Source of the DNA: G965222335 sp965222335
GTDB taxonomy: Bacteria > Pseudomonadota > Gammaproteobacteria > Pseudomonadales > Halieaceae
Length of the DNA: 64,000 nucleotides
Assembly (NCBI GenBank): GCA_965222335.1
Contig: OZ244944.1
Coordinates: forward strand, 2,108,001 to 2,172,000
Direction of reading: 5' to 3'
This document shows, in pieces, positions 35,775 through 43,511 of the stretch. Position 1 is the first letter of the stretch, and the number at the start of each line of letters is the position of its first letter. The notes beneath the pieces were generated by a model. That model saw nothing but the letters and a program-made list of their open reading frames with translations. It was not told where the DNA came from and made no database searches. A program made the position numbers and the translations under genes.

Positions 35775-36674
35775 ATGGCGGAGACGACCTTGACAGCAAA
35801 AGCCACCTGGCGGGACTACAAGGAGCTGACCAAGCCCAACGTGGTCCTGCTGATGATCCTCACCTCGGCGATCGGCATGTTTATGGCTGTGCCGGGAATG
35901 GTGCCGCTGGATGCCCTGATCCTGGGTAACCTCGGGATTGCCCTCTGCGCCGGCGCGGCGGCGACCGTCAACCACCTGGTGGACCAGCGCGTGGATCAGC
36001 GCATGGCACGCACCCGCAATCGTCCCGTGGCCCGCGGCCGCGTGGGCCAGCGCCAGGCGGTTGCCTTTGCGCTGGCCCTCGGCCTCGCCGGCATGGGCAT
36101 TCTCCTGGTCTGGGTCAACGCCCTCACCGCCTGGCTCACCCTCGCCTCCCTGATCGGCTACGCCTTCATCTACACCATGTTCCTGAAGCGCGCGACCCCG
36201 CAGAATATCGTGATTGGTGGCCTCGCGGGCGCGGCCCCTCCCCTGCTGGGCTGGACCGCCGTGACCGGCGAGATTCACGGGCACGCCCTGCTCCTGGTGC
36301 TGATTATCTTTGCCTGGACCCCGCCGCATTTCTGGGCCCTGGCGATTCACCGTCGCGAGGAATACGCCGCCGTGGACATCCCCATGCTGCCGGTGACCCA
36401 CGGCGTTCTGTTCACCAAGGTGCACATCCTGCTGTACACCCTGATCATGTTCGTGATCACCCTGCTGCCCTTTGTGACCCGCATGAGCGGCCCCCTTTAC
36501 CTGCTGGGCGCGGTCGTCCTGGGTCTGGGTTTCCTCTACTGGGCGGTGGAGTTGCTGCGCGATCGCAACCCCCGGGCGCCGATGGAAACCTTCAAGTATT
36601 CAATTACTTACCTGATGGCGCTGTTCCTGGTGATGTTGCTGGATCACTACCTGTTCCCGGTCGCCACGCTCTAG
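35775..36674 (+). CDS. cyoE: Protoheme IX farnesyltransferase (heme O synthase)
   Basis: 299 residues, about nine membrane helices, with the polyprenyl-diphosphate motif NHLVDQRVDQRMARTRNRP and the second acidic HRREEYAAVDIPMLP region. Makes heme O from heme B. It starts 3 bases after the preceding stop, so no ctaA (heme A synthase) gene sits between, as it often does in related operons. Confidence 0.96.
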   Translation: MAETTLTAKATWRDYKELTKPNVVLLMILTSAIGMFMAVPGMVPLDALILGNLGIALCAGAAATVNHLVDQRVDQRMARTRNRPVARGRVGQRQAVAFALALGLAGMGILLVWVNALTAWLTLASLIGYAFIYTMFLKRATPQNIVIGGLAGAAPPLLGWTAVTGEIHGHALLLVLIIFAWTPPHFWALAIHRREEYAAVDIPMLPVTHGVLFTKVHILLYTLIMFVITLLPFVTRMSGPLYLLGAVVLGLGFLYWAVELLRDRNPRAPMETFKYSITYLMALFLVMLLDHYLFPVATL

Positions 36675-36693
36675 CCTTAAAGGAGACGCCCCC

Positions 36694-37353
36694 ATGTCAG
36701 ACGCCTCATCTCGCCAGAAGCGCGGTATTCGCCTCACCTTTGTCATGGTCCTGGTGTTTATCGGGGTCATCGTGGCTGGTTTTGTGCACCGGGTCGGCCA
36801 GCCCCGGATCATGACCGAGGCCGAAATGAAGGCCAACGGCGCCTACATGTTCGAGGTGCCGCGGGATATTGGTGACTTCGCCCTCGTCGATCACCACGGC
36901 GAAGCCTTTACCCCGGAGCGACTGGAGGGGCAATGGACCCTGATCTTTTTCGGTTTTACCTACTGCCCGGACATCTGCCCCACCACGATGAGCTTTCTCA
37001 ATCGCTTCGTGCAGGAACTGGAGGGGACCGAGGCAGAGGATACCCGCGTGGTTATGGTCAGCGTGGACCCGGCCCGGGATACCGTGGCCCAGCTCGCCGA
37101 GTACGTGCCCTACTTCAACCCTGAATTTACGGGCGTCACCGGTGAGTTTCTCGATATCCACCGTTTCGCCACGTCCCTGAACACGCCCTTTCGCAAGGTG
37201 CCGGGCCAGGACGAGAACTATCTCGTCGACCACAGTGCCAACGTGGTACTAATCAACCCGCGGGGTGACTTCCACGGCTTCTTCAAGACCCCGCTGGATC
37301 TTGCCAAGATGAAGGTCACCTTCCGCTCGGCGCGCTATCGCTGGGATCATTAA
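36694..37353 (+). CDS. SCO1/SenC-family copper chaperone
   Basis: 219 residues: an N-terminal membrane helix (~13-30), then a thioredoxin fold with the copper CxxxC motif in FTYCPDICPTTM (Cys ~87, 91) and the distant copper His in YLVDHSANV (~178). Matures the CuA site of subunit II. Last gene of the oxidase operon, followed by a hairpin. Confidence 0.95.
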   Translation: MSDASSRQKRGIRLTFVMVLVFIGVIVAGFVHRVGQPRIMTEAEMKANGAYMFEVPRDIGDFALVDHHGEAFTPERLEGQWTLIFFGFTYCPDICPTTMSFLNRFVQELEGTEAEDTRVVMVSVDPARDTVAQLAEYVPYFNPEFTGVTGEFLDIHRFATSLNTPFRKVPGQDENYLVDHSANVVLINPRGDFHGFFKTPLDLAKMKVTFRSARYRWDH

Positions 37354-37358
37354 GCTAC

Positions 37359-37378
37359 CCTGCCCGCACGCGGGCAGG
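37359..37378. terminator. Perfect hairpin after the oxidase operon
   Basis: CCTGCCCG, loop CACG, CGGGCAGG: 8-bp GC stem in the 32-base gap between two convergent stops. No T tract; probably serves both directions. Confidence 0.5.
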
Positions 37379-37385
37379 CGGCTGG

Positions 37386-37661
37386 TTAGCGAGCGCTGAC
37401 TTCCAGCAGGCGCGGCGCCGGAACCTCATCCAGCTCCATGGTTTGGCGCTCCTGCAGGCGTTGCTCAAGCAGCGTCTCCAGCTGGCGGTTGATCTCCGCG
37501 TCGAACTCAACTGAATCGAGCTCTGGCAGCGACGGCGGCTGGACGGTGACCGGGCCGGTGGCGTCGGCCAGCGAGAGCGAAACGAGGGTTGCCGGCTCAT
37601 TGGCACCCGCCAGGGTGGCCGCGGACAAGCCGATAAGTACTAATAAAGAACGTGCTTTCAC
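37386..37661 (-). CDS. Small exported protein of unknown function
   Basis: 91 residues from a GTG with AAGGAG 8 bases upstream. Sec signal peptide (MKARSLLVLIGLSAATLAGA), then a ~70-residue acidic periplasmic segment with a central helix rich in Gln/Glu (INRQLETLLEQRLQERQ). No cysteines and no family recognised. Its upstream DNA has a dense set of inverted TGTTAC boxes, so it may be tightly regulated. Confidence 0.65.
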   Translation of the reverse strand: MKARSLLVLIGLSAATLAGANEPATLVSLSLADATGPVTVQPPSLPELDSVEFDAEINRQLETLLEQRLQERQTMELDEVPAPRLLEVSAR

Positions 37662-37995
37662 GATGGGATCTCCTTAAGTGTTACTTAAAACAGTGATTTG
37701 GTAACACTGTTGTTACGTTGAGTGTCATTATGGAGATCACTAAAAATAATTCAATAGACTTGATTTTTTGCTCGTCCACCGTGTGATACTTTAAGCTATT
37801 GATATTAATAGAATTATTTATGATTGTTACATGAATACCTTATTGGAATGGTAATTTTACACAGTGAAACCGGCAAAGCTCTCGCGGTAACAGGCCTGGT
37901 CGTACATGGTTGCCCGGGATGCAATTCCCCGGGCCCTGCGCTTTAATGTCGGCAGCCCGCGTCGCGCCGGGTTCCGCAACTGGAGACAACGCCAC
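37662..37995. promoter_or_regulatory. AT-rich divergent control region with five TGTTAC boxes
   Basis: A gene-free stretch of 334 bases, clearly richer in A/T than its surroundings. TGTTAC occurs at 37679, 37711 and 37825, and its complement GTAACA at 37701 and 37887. They form nested dyads: AGTGTTAC (37677-37684) with GTAACACT (37701-37708); AACAGTG (37689-37695) with CACTGTT (37705-37711); GTAAC (37701-37705) with GTTAC (37712-37716). The first three boxes lie just upstream of the small exported-protein gene. A GCCCGGG/CCCGGGC hairpin (37912-37934) lies in the polA leader. Likely an operator; the regulator is unknown. Confidence 0.55.
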
Positions 37996-40713
37996 ATGGC
38001 CAAGCCAAAACCCCCAATCGTTCTCGTCGACGGGTCTTCCTACCTGTATCGCGCTTTTCACGCGCTACCTCCGCTAACGAATTCCAAAGGAGAACCTACA
38101 GGCGCAGTCAAGGGCGTGATCAGTATGCTCAAACGCCTGCTCAAGGATTATCCCGAGAGTCCGGTGGCGGTGGTCTTTGACGCCAAGGGCAAGACCTTCC
38201 GCGATGAACTGTTCGAGGAGTACAAGGCGCAGCGGCCCCCGATGCCGGATGAACTGCGCGAGCAGGTGGAGCCCATCCACGGCCTGGTGCGGGCCCTGGG
38301 CCTGCCCCTGATCTGTATTCCCGGCGTCGAGGCCGATGACGTCATCGGCACACTGGCCCGGCAGGCCGGAGCCCAGGGCAGGGCGGTCGTGGTTTCCACC
38401 GGCGACAAGGATATGGCGCAGCTTGTGGATGCCCACACGACCCTGGTGAACACCATGACGGGTACGGTGCTGGACGAGGCGGGCGTGGTGGAGAAGTTTG
38501 GCGTCCCGCCGCAGCGGGTGATCGACTTTCTCGCCCTGATGGGGGACAAGGTCGACAACATCCCCGGGGTACCCGGTGTCGGCGAGAAGACCGCACGCGC
38601 GCTGCTGCAGGGCCTTGGCGGACTCGATGAAATCTACGCCGACCTGGACCAGGTCGCGGCGCTGGAATTCCGCGGTGCCAAGAGCATGGGTGCCAAGCTG
38701 GAGGCGGAAAAAGACAAGGCCTACCTGTCCTACGAACTCGCCACCATCAAGACCGATGTGACCCTGGAGGAAACGCCTGACTCTCTGCACAACGGCGAAC
38801 CTGACCGGGAGGCGCTGGTCGACTGGTACACACGCCTCGAGTTCAAGGCCTGGCTGGAAGAGCTGCTGGAGTCCGGCGCGGCCAGCGCGACGGCGCCGGC
38901 GCTGGAGGTCGACTACGACATCGTGACCGACCAGGCGGCGCTGGATGCCTGGTTGGAGCGCCTGCAGGAAGCCGAGGTGTTTGCCTTCGATACCGAGACC
39001 ACCAGCCTGAACTACATGGTGGCGGAGATCGTGGGCGTGTCATTTGCGGTGGCAGCGGGGGAGGCGGCCTATGTGCCCCTGGGTCACGATTACCCCGGCG
39101 CCCCGGACCAGCTGCCGCGGGATGCGGTACTGGAACAGCTGCGGCCACTCCTGGAGGACGAGTCCAGGGGCAAGCTCGGCCAGAACCTGAAATACGACGC
39201 CAGCGTGCTGGCCAATCACGGTATTGTCCTGCGCGGGATTCGCTTTGACACGATGCTTGAGTCCTACGTGCTGGACTCCGTGGCCACGCGTCATGATATG
39301 GACAGCCTGGCCCTCAAGTACCTGGGCCTGAAAACCATCCACTTTGAGGACATCGCGGGCAAGGGCGCCAAGCAGCTGACCTTCAACCAGGTCCCCCTGG
39401 AGCAGGCGGGTCCCTACGCGGCGGAGGACGCCGACATTACCCTGCGCCTGCACGAAACCCTGTGGCCGAAATTGCAGGAGACGGGTGAACTCGCAGACGT
39501 GTTCCGCGAGATCGAGATGCCCCTTGTGCCTGTGCTGTCGCAGATTGAACGTCGCGGGGCGCTGGTCTCCCGGGAAAAACTGCAGCAGCAAAGCGCTGAA
39601 CTGGGCGAGCGCCTGCAGGCCCTGGAGGCGGAGGCACATGATCTGGCGGGCCAGCCTTTCAACCTGGGTTCGCCCAAGCAGCTGGGGGAAATCCTGTTTA
39701 CCAAGCTGGAGCTGCCGGTCATCCGCAAGACGCCCAAAGGGGCGCCGTCCACCGCCGAGGAAGTCCTCGCCGAGCTGGCCCTGGATTACCCCCTGCCCAA
39801 GGTGCTACTGCAGTACCGAACCCTGAGCAAGCTCAAATCCACCTATACCGACCGGCTCCCGGAAATGATCAACCCGGCCACGGGCCGGGTACATACTTCC
39901 TATCACCAGGCCATTACCGCTACCGGCCGCCTGTCGTCGTCCGATCCCAACCTGCAGAACATCCCGATCCGCACGGAGGAGGGCAGGCGCGTGCGCCAGG
40001 CCTTTATCGCCCCCGAGGGCTACCGCATCGTCGCCGCGGACTACTCCCAGATCGAGCTGCGGATCATGGCCCACCTGTCCGCGGACGAGGGCCTGCTGAA
40101 AGCGTTCCGGGACGGGCAGGATGTGCACCGGGCGACTGCCGCCGAGGTCTTCGGCGTCGCCCTGGACAAGGTCAGCCAGGAGCAGCGCCGCAAGGCCAAG
40201 GCCATCAACTTCGGCCTGATCTACGGCATGTCCGCCTTCGGCCTCGCTCGCCAGCTGCACCTGGGCCGCAACGAGGCGCAGGAATATATCGATCGCTACT
40301 TCGAGCGCTACCCGGGGGTACAGGATTATATGGACAGAACCCGGGCATCTGCGCATGAGCAGGGCTACGTGGAAACCCTGTTTGGGCGCCGCCTGTACCT
40401 GCCGGAGATCAACGCGCGCAACAAGATGCGGGTGCGGGCCGCCGAGCGTACCGCGATCAATGCGCCGATGCAGGGCAGTGCCGCGGACATTATCAAGAAG
40501 GCAATGCTGGCGGTGCAGGGCTGGCTGTCCCAGGGTGAGGTGGACGCCGCCATTATCATGCAGGTGCACGACGAGCTGGTGCTGGAGGTCGCCGAGTCCG
40601 ACCTGGAAGCCACGCTGGACGGTGTGTGTGACCTGATGGCCGGCGCCGCGGAACTGGCGGTGCCGCTGTTGGCCGAGGCCGGGGTGGGAAAAAACTGGGA
40701 CGAGGCGCACTAG
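37996..40713 (+). CDS. polA: DNA polymerase I
   Basis: 905 residues from the ATG at 37996 (GGAG 10 bases upstream); upstream in-frame codons to 37906 are leader. Three domains: 5'-3' exonuclease (~1-290, VLVDGSSYLYRAFHAL, GDKDMAQLV); 3'-5' exonuclease (~310-490) with intact DTETTS (~332), so proofreading appears active; polymerase (~520-905) with motif A DYSQIELRI (~682), O helix RRKAKAINFGLIYG (~730) and motif C VHDELVLEV (~856). Functions in repair and Okazaki fragment processing. Confidence 0.98.
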   Translation: MAKPKPPIVLVDGSSYLYRAFHALPPLTNSKGEPTGAVKGVISMLKRLLKDYPESPVAVVFDAKGKTFRDELFEEYKAQRPPMPDELREQVEPIHGLVRALGLPLICIPGVEADDVIGTLARQAGAQGRAVVVSTGDKDMAQLVDAHTTLVNTMTGTVLDEAGVVEKFGVPPQRVIDFLALMGDKVDNIPGVPGVGEKTARALLQGLGGLDEIYADLDQVAALEFRGAKSMGAKLEAEKDKAYLSYELATIKTDVTLEETPDSLHNGEPDREALVDWYTRLEFKAWLEELLESGAASATAPALEVDYDIVTDQAALDAWLERLQEAEVFAFDTETTSLNYMVAEIVGVSFAVAAGEAAYVPLGHDYPGAPDQLPRDAVLEQLRPLLEDESRGKLGQNLKYDASVLANHGIVLRGIRFDTMLESYVLDSVATRHDMDSLALKYLGLKTIHFEDIAGKGAKQLTFNQVPLEQAGPYAAEDADITLRLHETLWPKLQETGELADVFREIEMPLVPVLSQIERRGALVSREKLQQQSAELGERLQALEAEAHDLAGQPFNLGSPKQLGEILFTKLELPVIRKTPKGAPSTAEEVLAELALDYPLPKVLLQYRTLSKLKSTYTDRLPEMINPATGRVHTSYHQAITATGRLSSSDPNLQNIPIRTEEGRRVRQAFIAPEGYRIVAADYSQIELRIMAHLSADEGLLKAFRDGQDVHRATAAEVFGVALDKVSQEQRRKAKAINFGLIYGMSAFGLARQLHLGRNEAQEYIDRYFERYPGVQDYMDRTRASAHEQGYVETLFGRRLYLPEINARNKMRVRAAERTAINAPMQGSAADIIKKAMLAVQGWLSQGEVDAAIIMQVHDELVLEVAESDLEATLDGVCDLMAGAAELAVPLLAEAGVGKNWDEAH

Positions 40714-40716
40714 GCG

Positions 40717-40744
40717 GGAACTTTTCCAGCTGCGACCAGTCTCA
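40717..40744 (+). promoter_or_regulatory. Sigma-E/AlgU-type promoter of the small RNA
   Basis: GGAACTT (40717-40723) is an exact extracytoplasmic sigma-E -35 element. After 16 bases, TCTCA (40740-40744) matches the TCTGA-type -10. It starts 4 bases after the polA stop. The Pseudomonas ErsA promoter is known to depend on the equivalent factor AlgU/T. Confidence 0.7.
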
Positions 40745-40749
40745 TTTAA

Positions 40750-40873
40750 CGTAGCTTGCTGCTACACGCTCTTGCGGCTTCATCTCCATGAGCCGCCCCT
40801 GAGCACTGTCTCTTCCCCAGAGACCCAAGGTTGCCCGATCGCCCACCCCCCTATGGGCATCGGGCATTTTTTT
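40750..40873 (+). ncRNA. Candidate small RNA in the Spot 42/ErsA locus
   Basis: About 124 nt expected, in the 215-base gap between polA and engB. This is the slot of Spot 42 in enterics and ErsA (~130 nt) in Pseudomonas. Visible structure: hairpin GTAGC-TTGCT-GCTAC (40751-40765); hairpin GCGGCT(T)CAT-CTCC-ATGAGCCGC (40774-40796) exposing CUCC; hairpin GTCTCT-TCCCC-AGAGAC (40808-40824) exposing UCCCC; then a terminator with seven Ts. The C-rich loops could pair with Shine-Dalgarno sequences, as in trans-acting Hfq-type RNAs. No ORF fits. The 5' end is inferred from the promoter. Confidence 0.7.
40832..40873 (+). terminator. Strong intrinsic terminator of the small RNA
   Basis: TGCCCGAT (40832-40839) plus GCCCA (40841-40845) pair with TGGGC (40854-40858) and ATCGGGCA (40859-40866), giving a 13-bp stem with one bulged C and an 8-base loop, followed by TTTTTTT (40867-40873). 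Confidence 0.85.
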
Positions 40874-40928
40874 GGCTACCTATCCCGGGTTAAAAGTAAG
40901 CGCTCGCATACGCTTAAGCCCCTTTAAT

Positions 40929-41630
40929 TCAGGAGTCCGGCTCGGGTTCATCCTCCGCATCGTCGTACACGCTGTCGTCCGTGAGCCAGGCGTCGAGGAC
41001 CCGGATAAGCTCCTTGTGGCCGCTGTGCTTCAGGGCTGAAAACAGCTGAACGCTCACCTGCTCACCCAGGGGTTGCAGTTGCTTGCGCACCTGCAACAGT
41101 GTGTTGCTGGCAGGTCCCTTCTTCAGTTTGTCCGCTTTGGTCAGCAGCACGTGCACCGGCATATGGGCGGCGCTGGCCCAACCCAGCATCTGCTGGTCAA
41201 AGGGCTGCAGTGGGTGGCGCACATCCATCAGCAGGATCATCCCGCGCAGGCTCTGGCGCTCCTGCAGGTAGGCCTCCAGCTGGCGCGTCCAGGCCGCCTT
41301 GACCGCCTGCGGTACCTTGGCGAAGCCGTAGCCCGGCAGGTCGACCAGGCGCTGGGTTTCGCTGAGGCTGAAAAAATTGATCAGCTGGGTCCGTCCCGGG
41401 GTTTTGGAGGTGCGCGCCAGCTTACGGTTACCGGTCAGGCTGTTGATTGCACTGGACTTACCGGCATTGGAGCGGCCGGCAAAGGCGACCTCCCAGCCGC
41501 TGTCTGGCGGGCTCTGGGAAACCTTGCCAGCGCTGGTGAGGAAGGTCGCTGCCCGGTAATCAGGTGTGCCGGGGGCGGGTGGATTCGGTGCGTCTGTGGA
41601 CAAGCGGGTCGCCTTTTTTGCGGTGGACAT
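40929..41630 (-). CDS. engB: Ribosome-biogenesis GTPase EngB (YsxC/YihA)
   Basis: 233 residues from the ATG at 41630; the frame runs on to 42002 but that is a shadow of the cytochrome gene. G motifs: GRSNAGKSS (G1), TPGRTQ (G2), DLPGYG (G3), TKAD (G4), SALK (G5). An acidic C-terminal tail (YDDAEDEPEPD) is longer than in E. coli. Needed for 50S assembly. Divergent from the cytochrome genes. Confidence 0.95.
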   Translation of the reverse strand: MSTAKKATRLSTDAPNPPAPGTPDYRAATFLTSAGKVSQSPPDSGWEVAFAGRSNAGKSSAINSLTGNRKLARTSKTPGRTQLINFFSLSETQRLVDLPGYGFAKVPQAVKAAWTRQLEAYLQERQSLRGMILLMDVRHPLQPFDQQMLGWASAAHMPVHVLLTKADKLKKGPASNTLLQVRKQLQPLGEQVSVQLFSALKHSGHKELIRVLDAWLTDDSVYDDAEDEPEPDS

Positions 41631-41636
41631 CTCGTA

Positions 41637-41642
41637 TATAAT
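41637..41642 (+). promoter_or_regulatory. -10 box of the cytochrome c5-c4 genes
   Basis: Exact TATAAT 74 bases before the cytochrome c5 ATG, with T-rich TTTTTG (41615-41620) 16 bases upstream as the best -35. Lies in the 85-base divergent gap with engB. Confidence 0.5.
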
Positions 41643-41715
41643 GCCACAGCTTTTTTCGGCCCCCGGCAAACTTCTGCTGTTTGGGCACCCAATCCCAGTT
41701 ACCGTGAGGTTTCTA

Positions 41716-42027
41716 ATGACTAAGTTGACAGTCCTTGCCAGCGCCGCAGCGATGGCCACCGTGTTTGCACAGCCGCTCCTGGCGCAAGATGTTCCCATGG
41801 ACAAGTACAAGGCCAGCTGCGCTGTCTGCCACGACGCCGGGGTTGCCGGTGCGCCCAAGACGGGTGATGCCGCGGCCTGGGCGCCACGCATGGAGAAAGG
41901 CATGGACGCGCTGGTGGCTTCTGTCAATAACGGCCTCAATGCGATGCCGCCCAAAGGGATGTGCTTCGACTGCACCGACGAAGAGTACAAGGCCCTGATC
42001 AACTACATGGCGTCTCCCGCCGAGTAA
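41716..42027 (+). CDS. Cytochrome c5-family protein
   Basis: 103 residues from the ATG at 41716. Signal peptide ending FAQPLLAQ, one heme site CAVCH (~37-41), axial Met in LNAMPPKGM, and the extra CFDC pair that is the hallmark of cytochrome c5. Periplasmic electron carrier, plausibly serving the caa3 oxidase. Same order (engB, c5, c4, dsbA) as in Pseudomonas. Confidence 0.92.
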   Translation: MTKLTVLASAAAMATVFAQPLLAQDVPMDKYKASCAVCHDAGVAGAPKTGDAAAWAPRMEKGMDALVASVNNGLNAMPPKGMCFDCTDEEYKALINYMASPAE

Positions 42028-42062
42028 GCGGCGGGCAGCCAGAATTGCGGACTGGAAGTCAC

Positions 42063-42698
42063 ATGAAGAAATCTGTTTTTGCAATCACCCTGCTCTGGGG
42101 TCTGAGCCAGGCTGCGACCGGCGCCGTCAGCTACACCGAGGGCGATGCCGCTGAGGGTGAAGCCCTGAACGCATCCTGTGTTGCCTGCCATGCTGCGGAC
42201 GGCAACAGTGCAGCGCCCACTTTCCCCAAGCTGGCGGGCCAGAATGCCCGCTACCTGTTCAAGCAGCTCAAGGACATTCGTGACGGCGCCCGCCCGGTCG
42301 CGACCATGGTGGGGCAGGTGGACAACATGACCGACGAACAGCTCGCGGATATTGCGGCCTTCTACGCGGCGCAGCCGCGCAGTGGCGCGCAGGCTGATCC
42401 CGAACTGGTCGAGCTGGGTGAAAAGATCTACCGCGCCGGCGTCGCCGAGCGGGGCGTCCCCGCCTGTGCCGGCTGTCACTCACCCATGGGCAAAGGCAAC
42501 GCCCCCGCCGGCTTCCCCTCGCTGGCAGGGCAACACCCGGAATACATCAAGTCCCAGCTGGAGATGTTTCGCAAGGGCTACGAGGATGAGTCCGGGCGGA
42601 CCAACGATGGCGAGGCGATGATGATGCGGATTACCGCTTTCGGCCTCAGCGACAAGGAAATCGAGGCAGTTTCCAGCTACGCCGCCGGCTTGAAGTAG
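42063..42698 (+). CDS. Diheme cytochrome c4
   Basis: 211 residues with a signal peptide and two similar cytochrome domains: CVACH (~40) and CAGCH (~137), each followed by an axial Met region (MVGQVDNM; MMMRITAFG). Typical c4 length. Periplasmic electron donor to terminal oxidases. Starts 35 bases after the c5 gene, likely same transcript. Confidence 0.94.
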   Translation: MKKSVFAITLLWGLSQAATGAVSYTEGDAAEGEALNASCVACHAADGNSAAPTFPKLAGQNARYLFKQLKDIRDGARPVATMVGQVDNMTDEQLADIAAFYAAQPRSGAQADPELVELGEKIYRAGVAERGVPACAGCHSPMGKGNAPAGFPSLAGQHPEYIKSQLEMFRKGYEDESGRTNDGEAMMMRITAFGLSDKEIEAVSSYAAGLK

Positions 42699-42707
42699 GC
42701 GCCTTCC

Positions 42708-42763
42708 GGTCGGGCCGCGCAGGTCGGGCCGCGCAGGTCGGGCCGCGCAGGCCGGGCCGCGCA
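42708..42763. repeat. Four-copy 14-bp tandem repeat
   Basis: Unit GGTCGGGCCGCGCA. Copies at 42708, 42722 and 42736 are identical; the fourth (42750) has one T-to-C change. It begins 9 bases after the cytochrome c4 stop, upstream of dsbA. No spacers, so not CRISPR. Confidence 0.9.
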
Positions 42764-42870
42764 GGCGGTAGACCCCGGGCGGCATGACATGGACCGCGCT
42801 GGCAATGTTTGTTTGAACCATGCCGCTGGTGCGTAGTCAGAGTTGAACCTGTGTGGTGGAGATTATTGAT

Positions 42871-43503
42871 ATGCTGAAAAAATTGCTGCTGGCGCTGTCA
42901 TTTGTCGCCCTGGCTCCCCTGGCGGTCAACGCCGAAGACTTCAAGGAAGGCGAGCACTACGACCTGATTTCCCCGCCGATCCGCACCGCGGATCCAGACA
43001 AAATCGAGGTGACGGAGTTCTTCTGGTACGGCTGCGGCCACTGCTACAACTTTGAGCCGCTGATCAGCCAGTGGAAAAAAACCCTCGAAGACGACGTGGC
43101 CTTCGTGGGCTCGCCCGCCGTCTGGAACAAGCCCATGGAGCTACATGCCAAGGCGTATTACACCGCGGAGCTGCTGGGCGTGTTCGATACCATGCACCCG
43201 GTCCTGTTCCAGGCAATGAACGTGGACCGCAAGCGCCTCGCTTCTGATGCCGAAATCAAGCAACTTTTCACCTCCCACGGCGTGGACGGGGAAGAGTTTG
43301 ACCGGGCCTACAACTCTTTCGGCGTTAACAGCCAGGTCCGGCAGGCCAACAGTCGCGCCCGCGCCGCCAAGATCACCGGCACGCCGGAAATGATGGTCAA
43401 CGGCAAGTACCGCATTACCACACGCAAGGCGGGCAGCCAGGCCAGGATGCTGGAAATTGCCGATTACCTGATCGCCAGGGAGCGCGGCGGCAGCGGGGAG
43501 TAG
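42871..43503 (+). CDS. dsbA: Thiol:disulfide interchange protein DsbA
   Basis: 210 residues from the ATG at 42871 (GGAG 9 bases upstream; a GTG at 42853 is less likely). Signal peptide ending LAVNA, thioredoxin fold with the CGHC active site in FFWYGCGHCYNFEP (~53-56) and the cis-Pro loop GTPEMMVNGKY. Periplasmic oxidase introducing disulfides, including into exported cytochromes' partners. Confidence 0.96.
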   Translation: MLKKLLLALSFVALAPLAVNAEDFKEGEHYDLISPPIRTADPDKIEVTEFFWYGCGHCYNFEPLISQWKKTLEDDVAFVGSPAVWNKPMELHAKAYYTAELLGVFDTMHPVLFQAMNVDRKRLASDAEIKQLFTSHGVDGEEFDRAYNSFGVNSQVRQANSRARAAKITGTPEMMVNGKYRITTRKAGSQARMLEIADYLIARERGGSGE

Positions 43504-43511
43504 GCCGCCCG

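Noticed and set aside
41631..42002. N-terminal extension of EngB
   Set aside because: Overlaps the cytochrome c5 gene antisense; the family start and length fit the ATG at 41630.
42708..42763. CRISPR array
   Set aside because: Units are contiguous 14-bp copies with no unique spacers; the 15-bp array at 47355 is rejected for the same reason.
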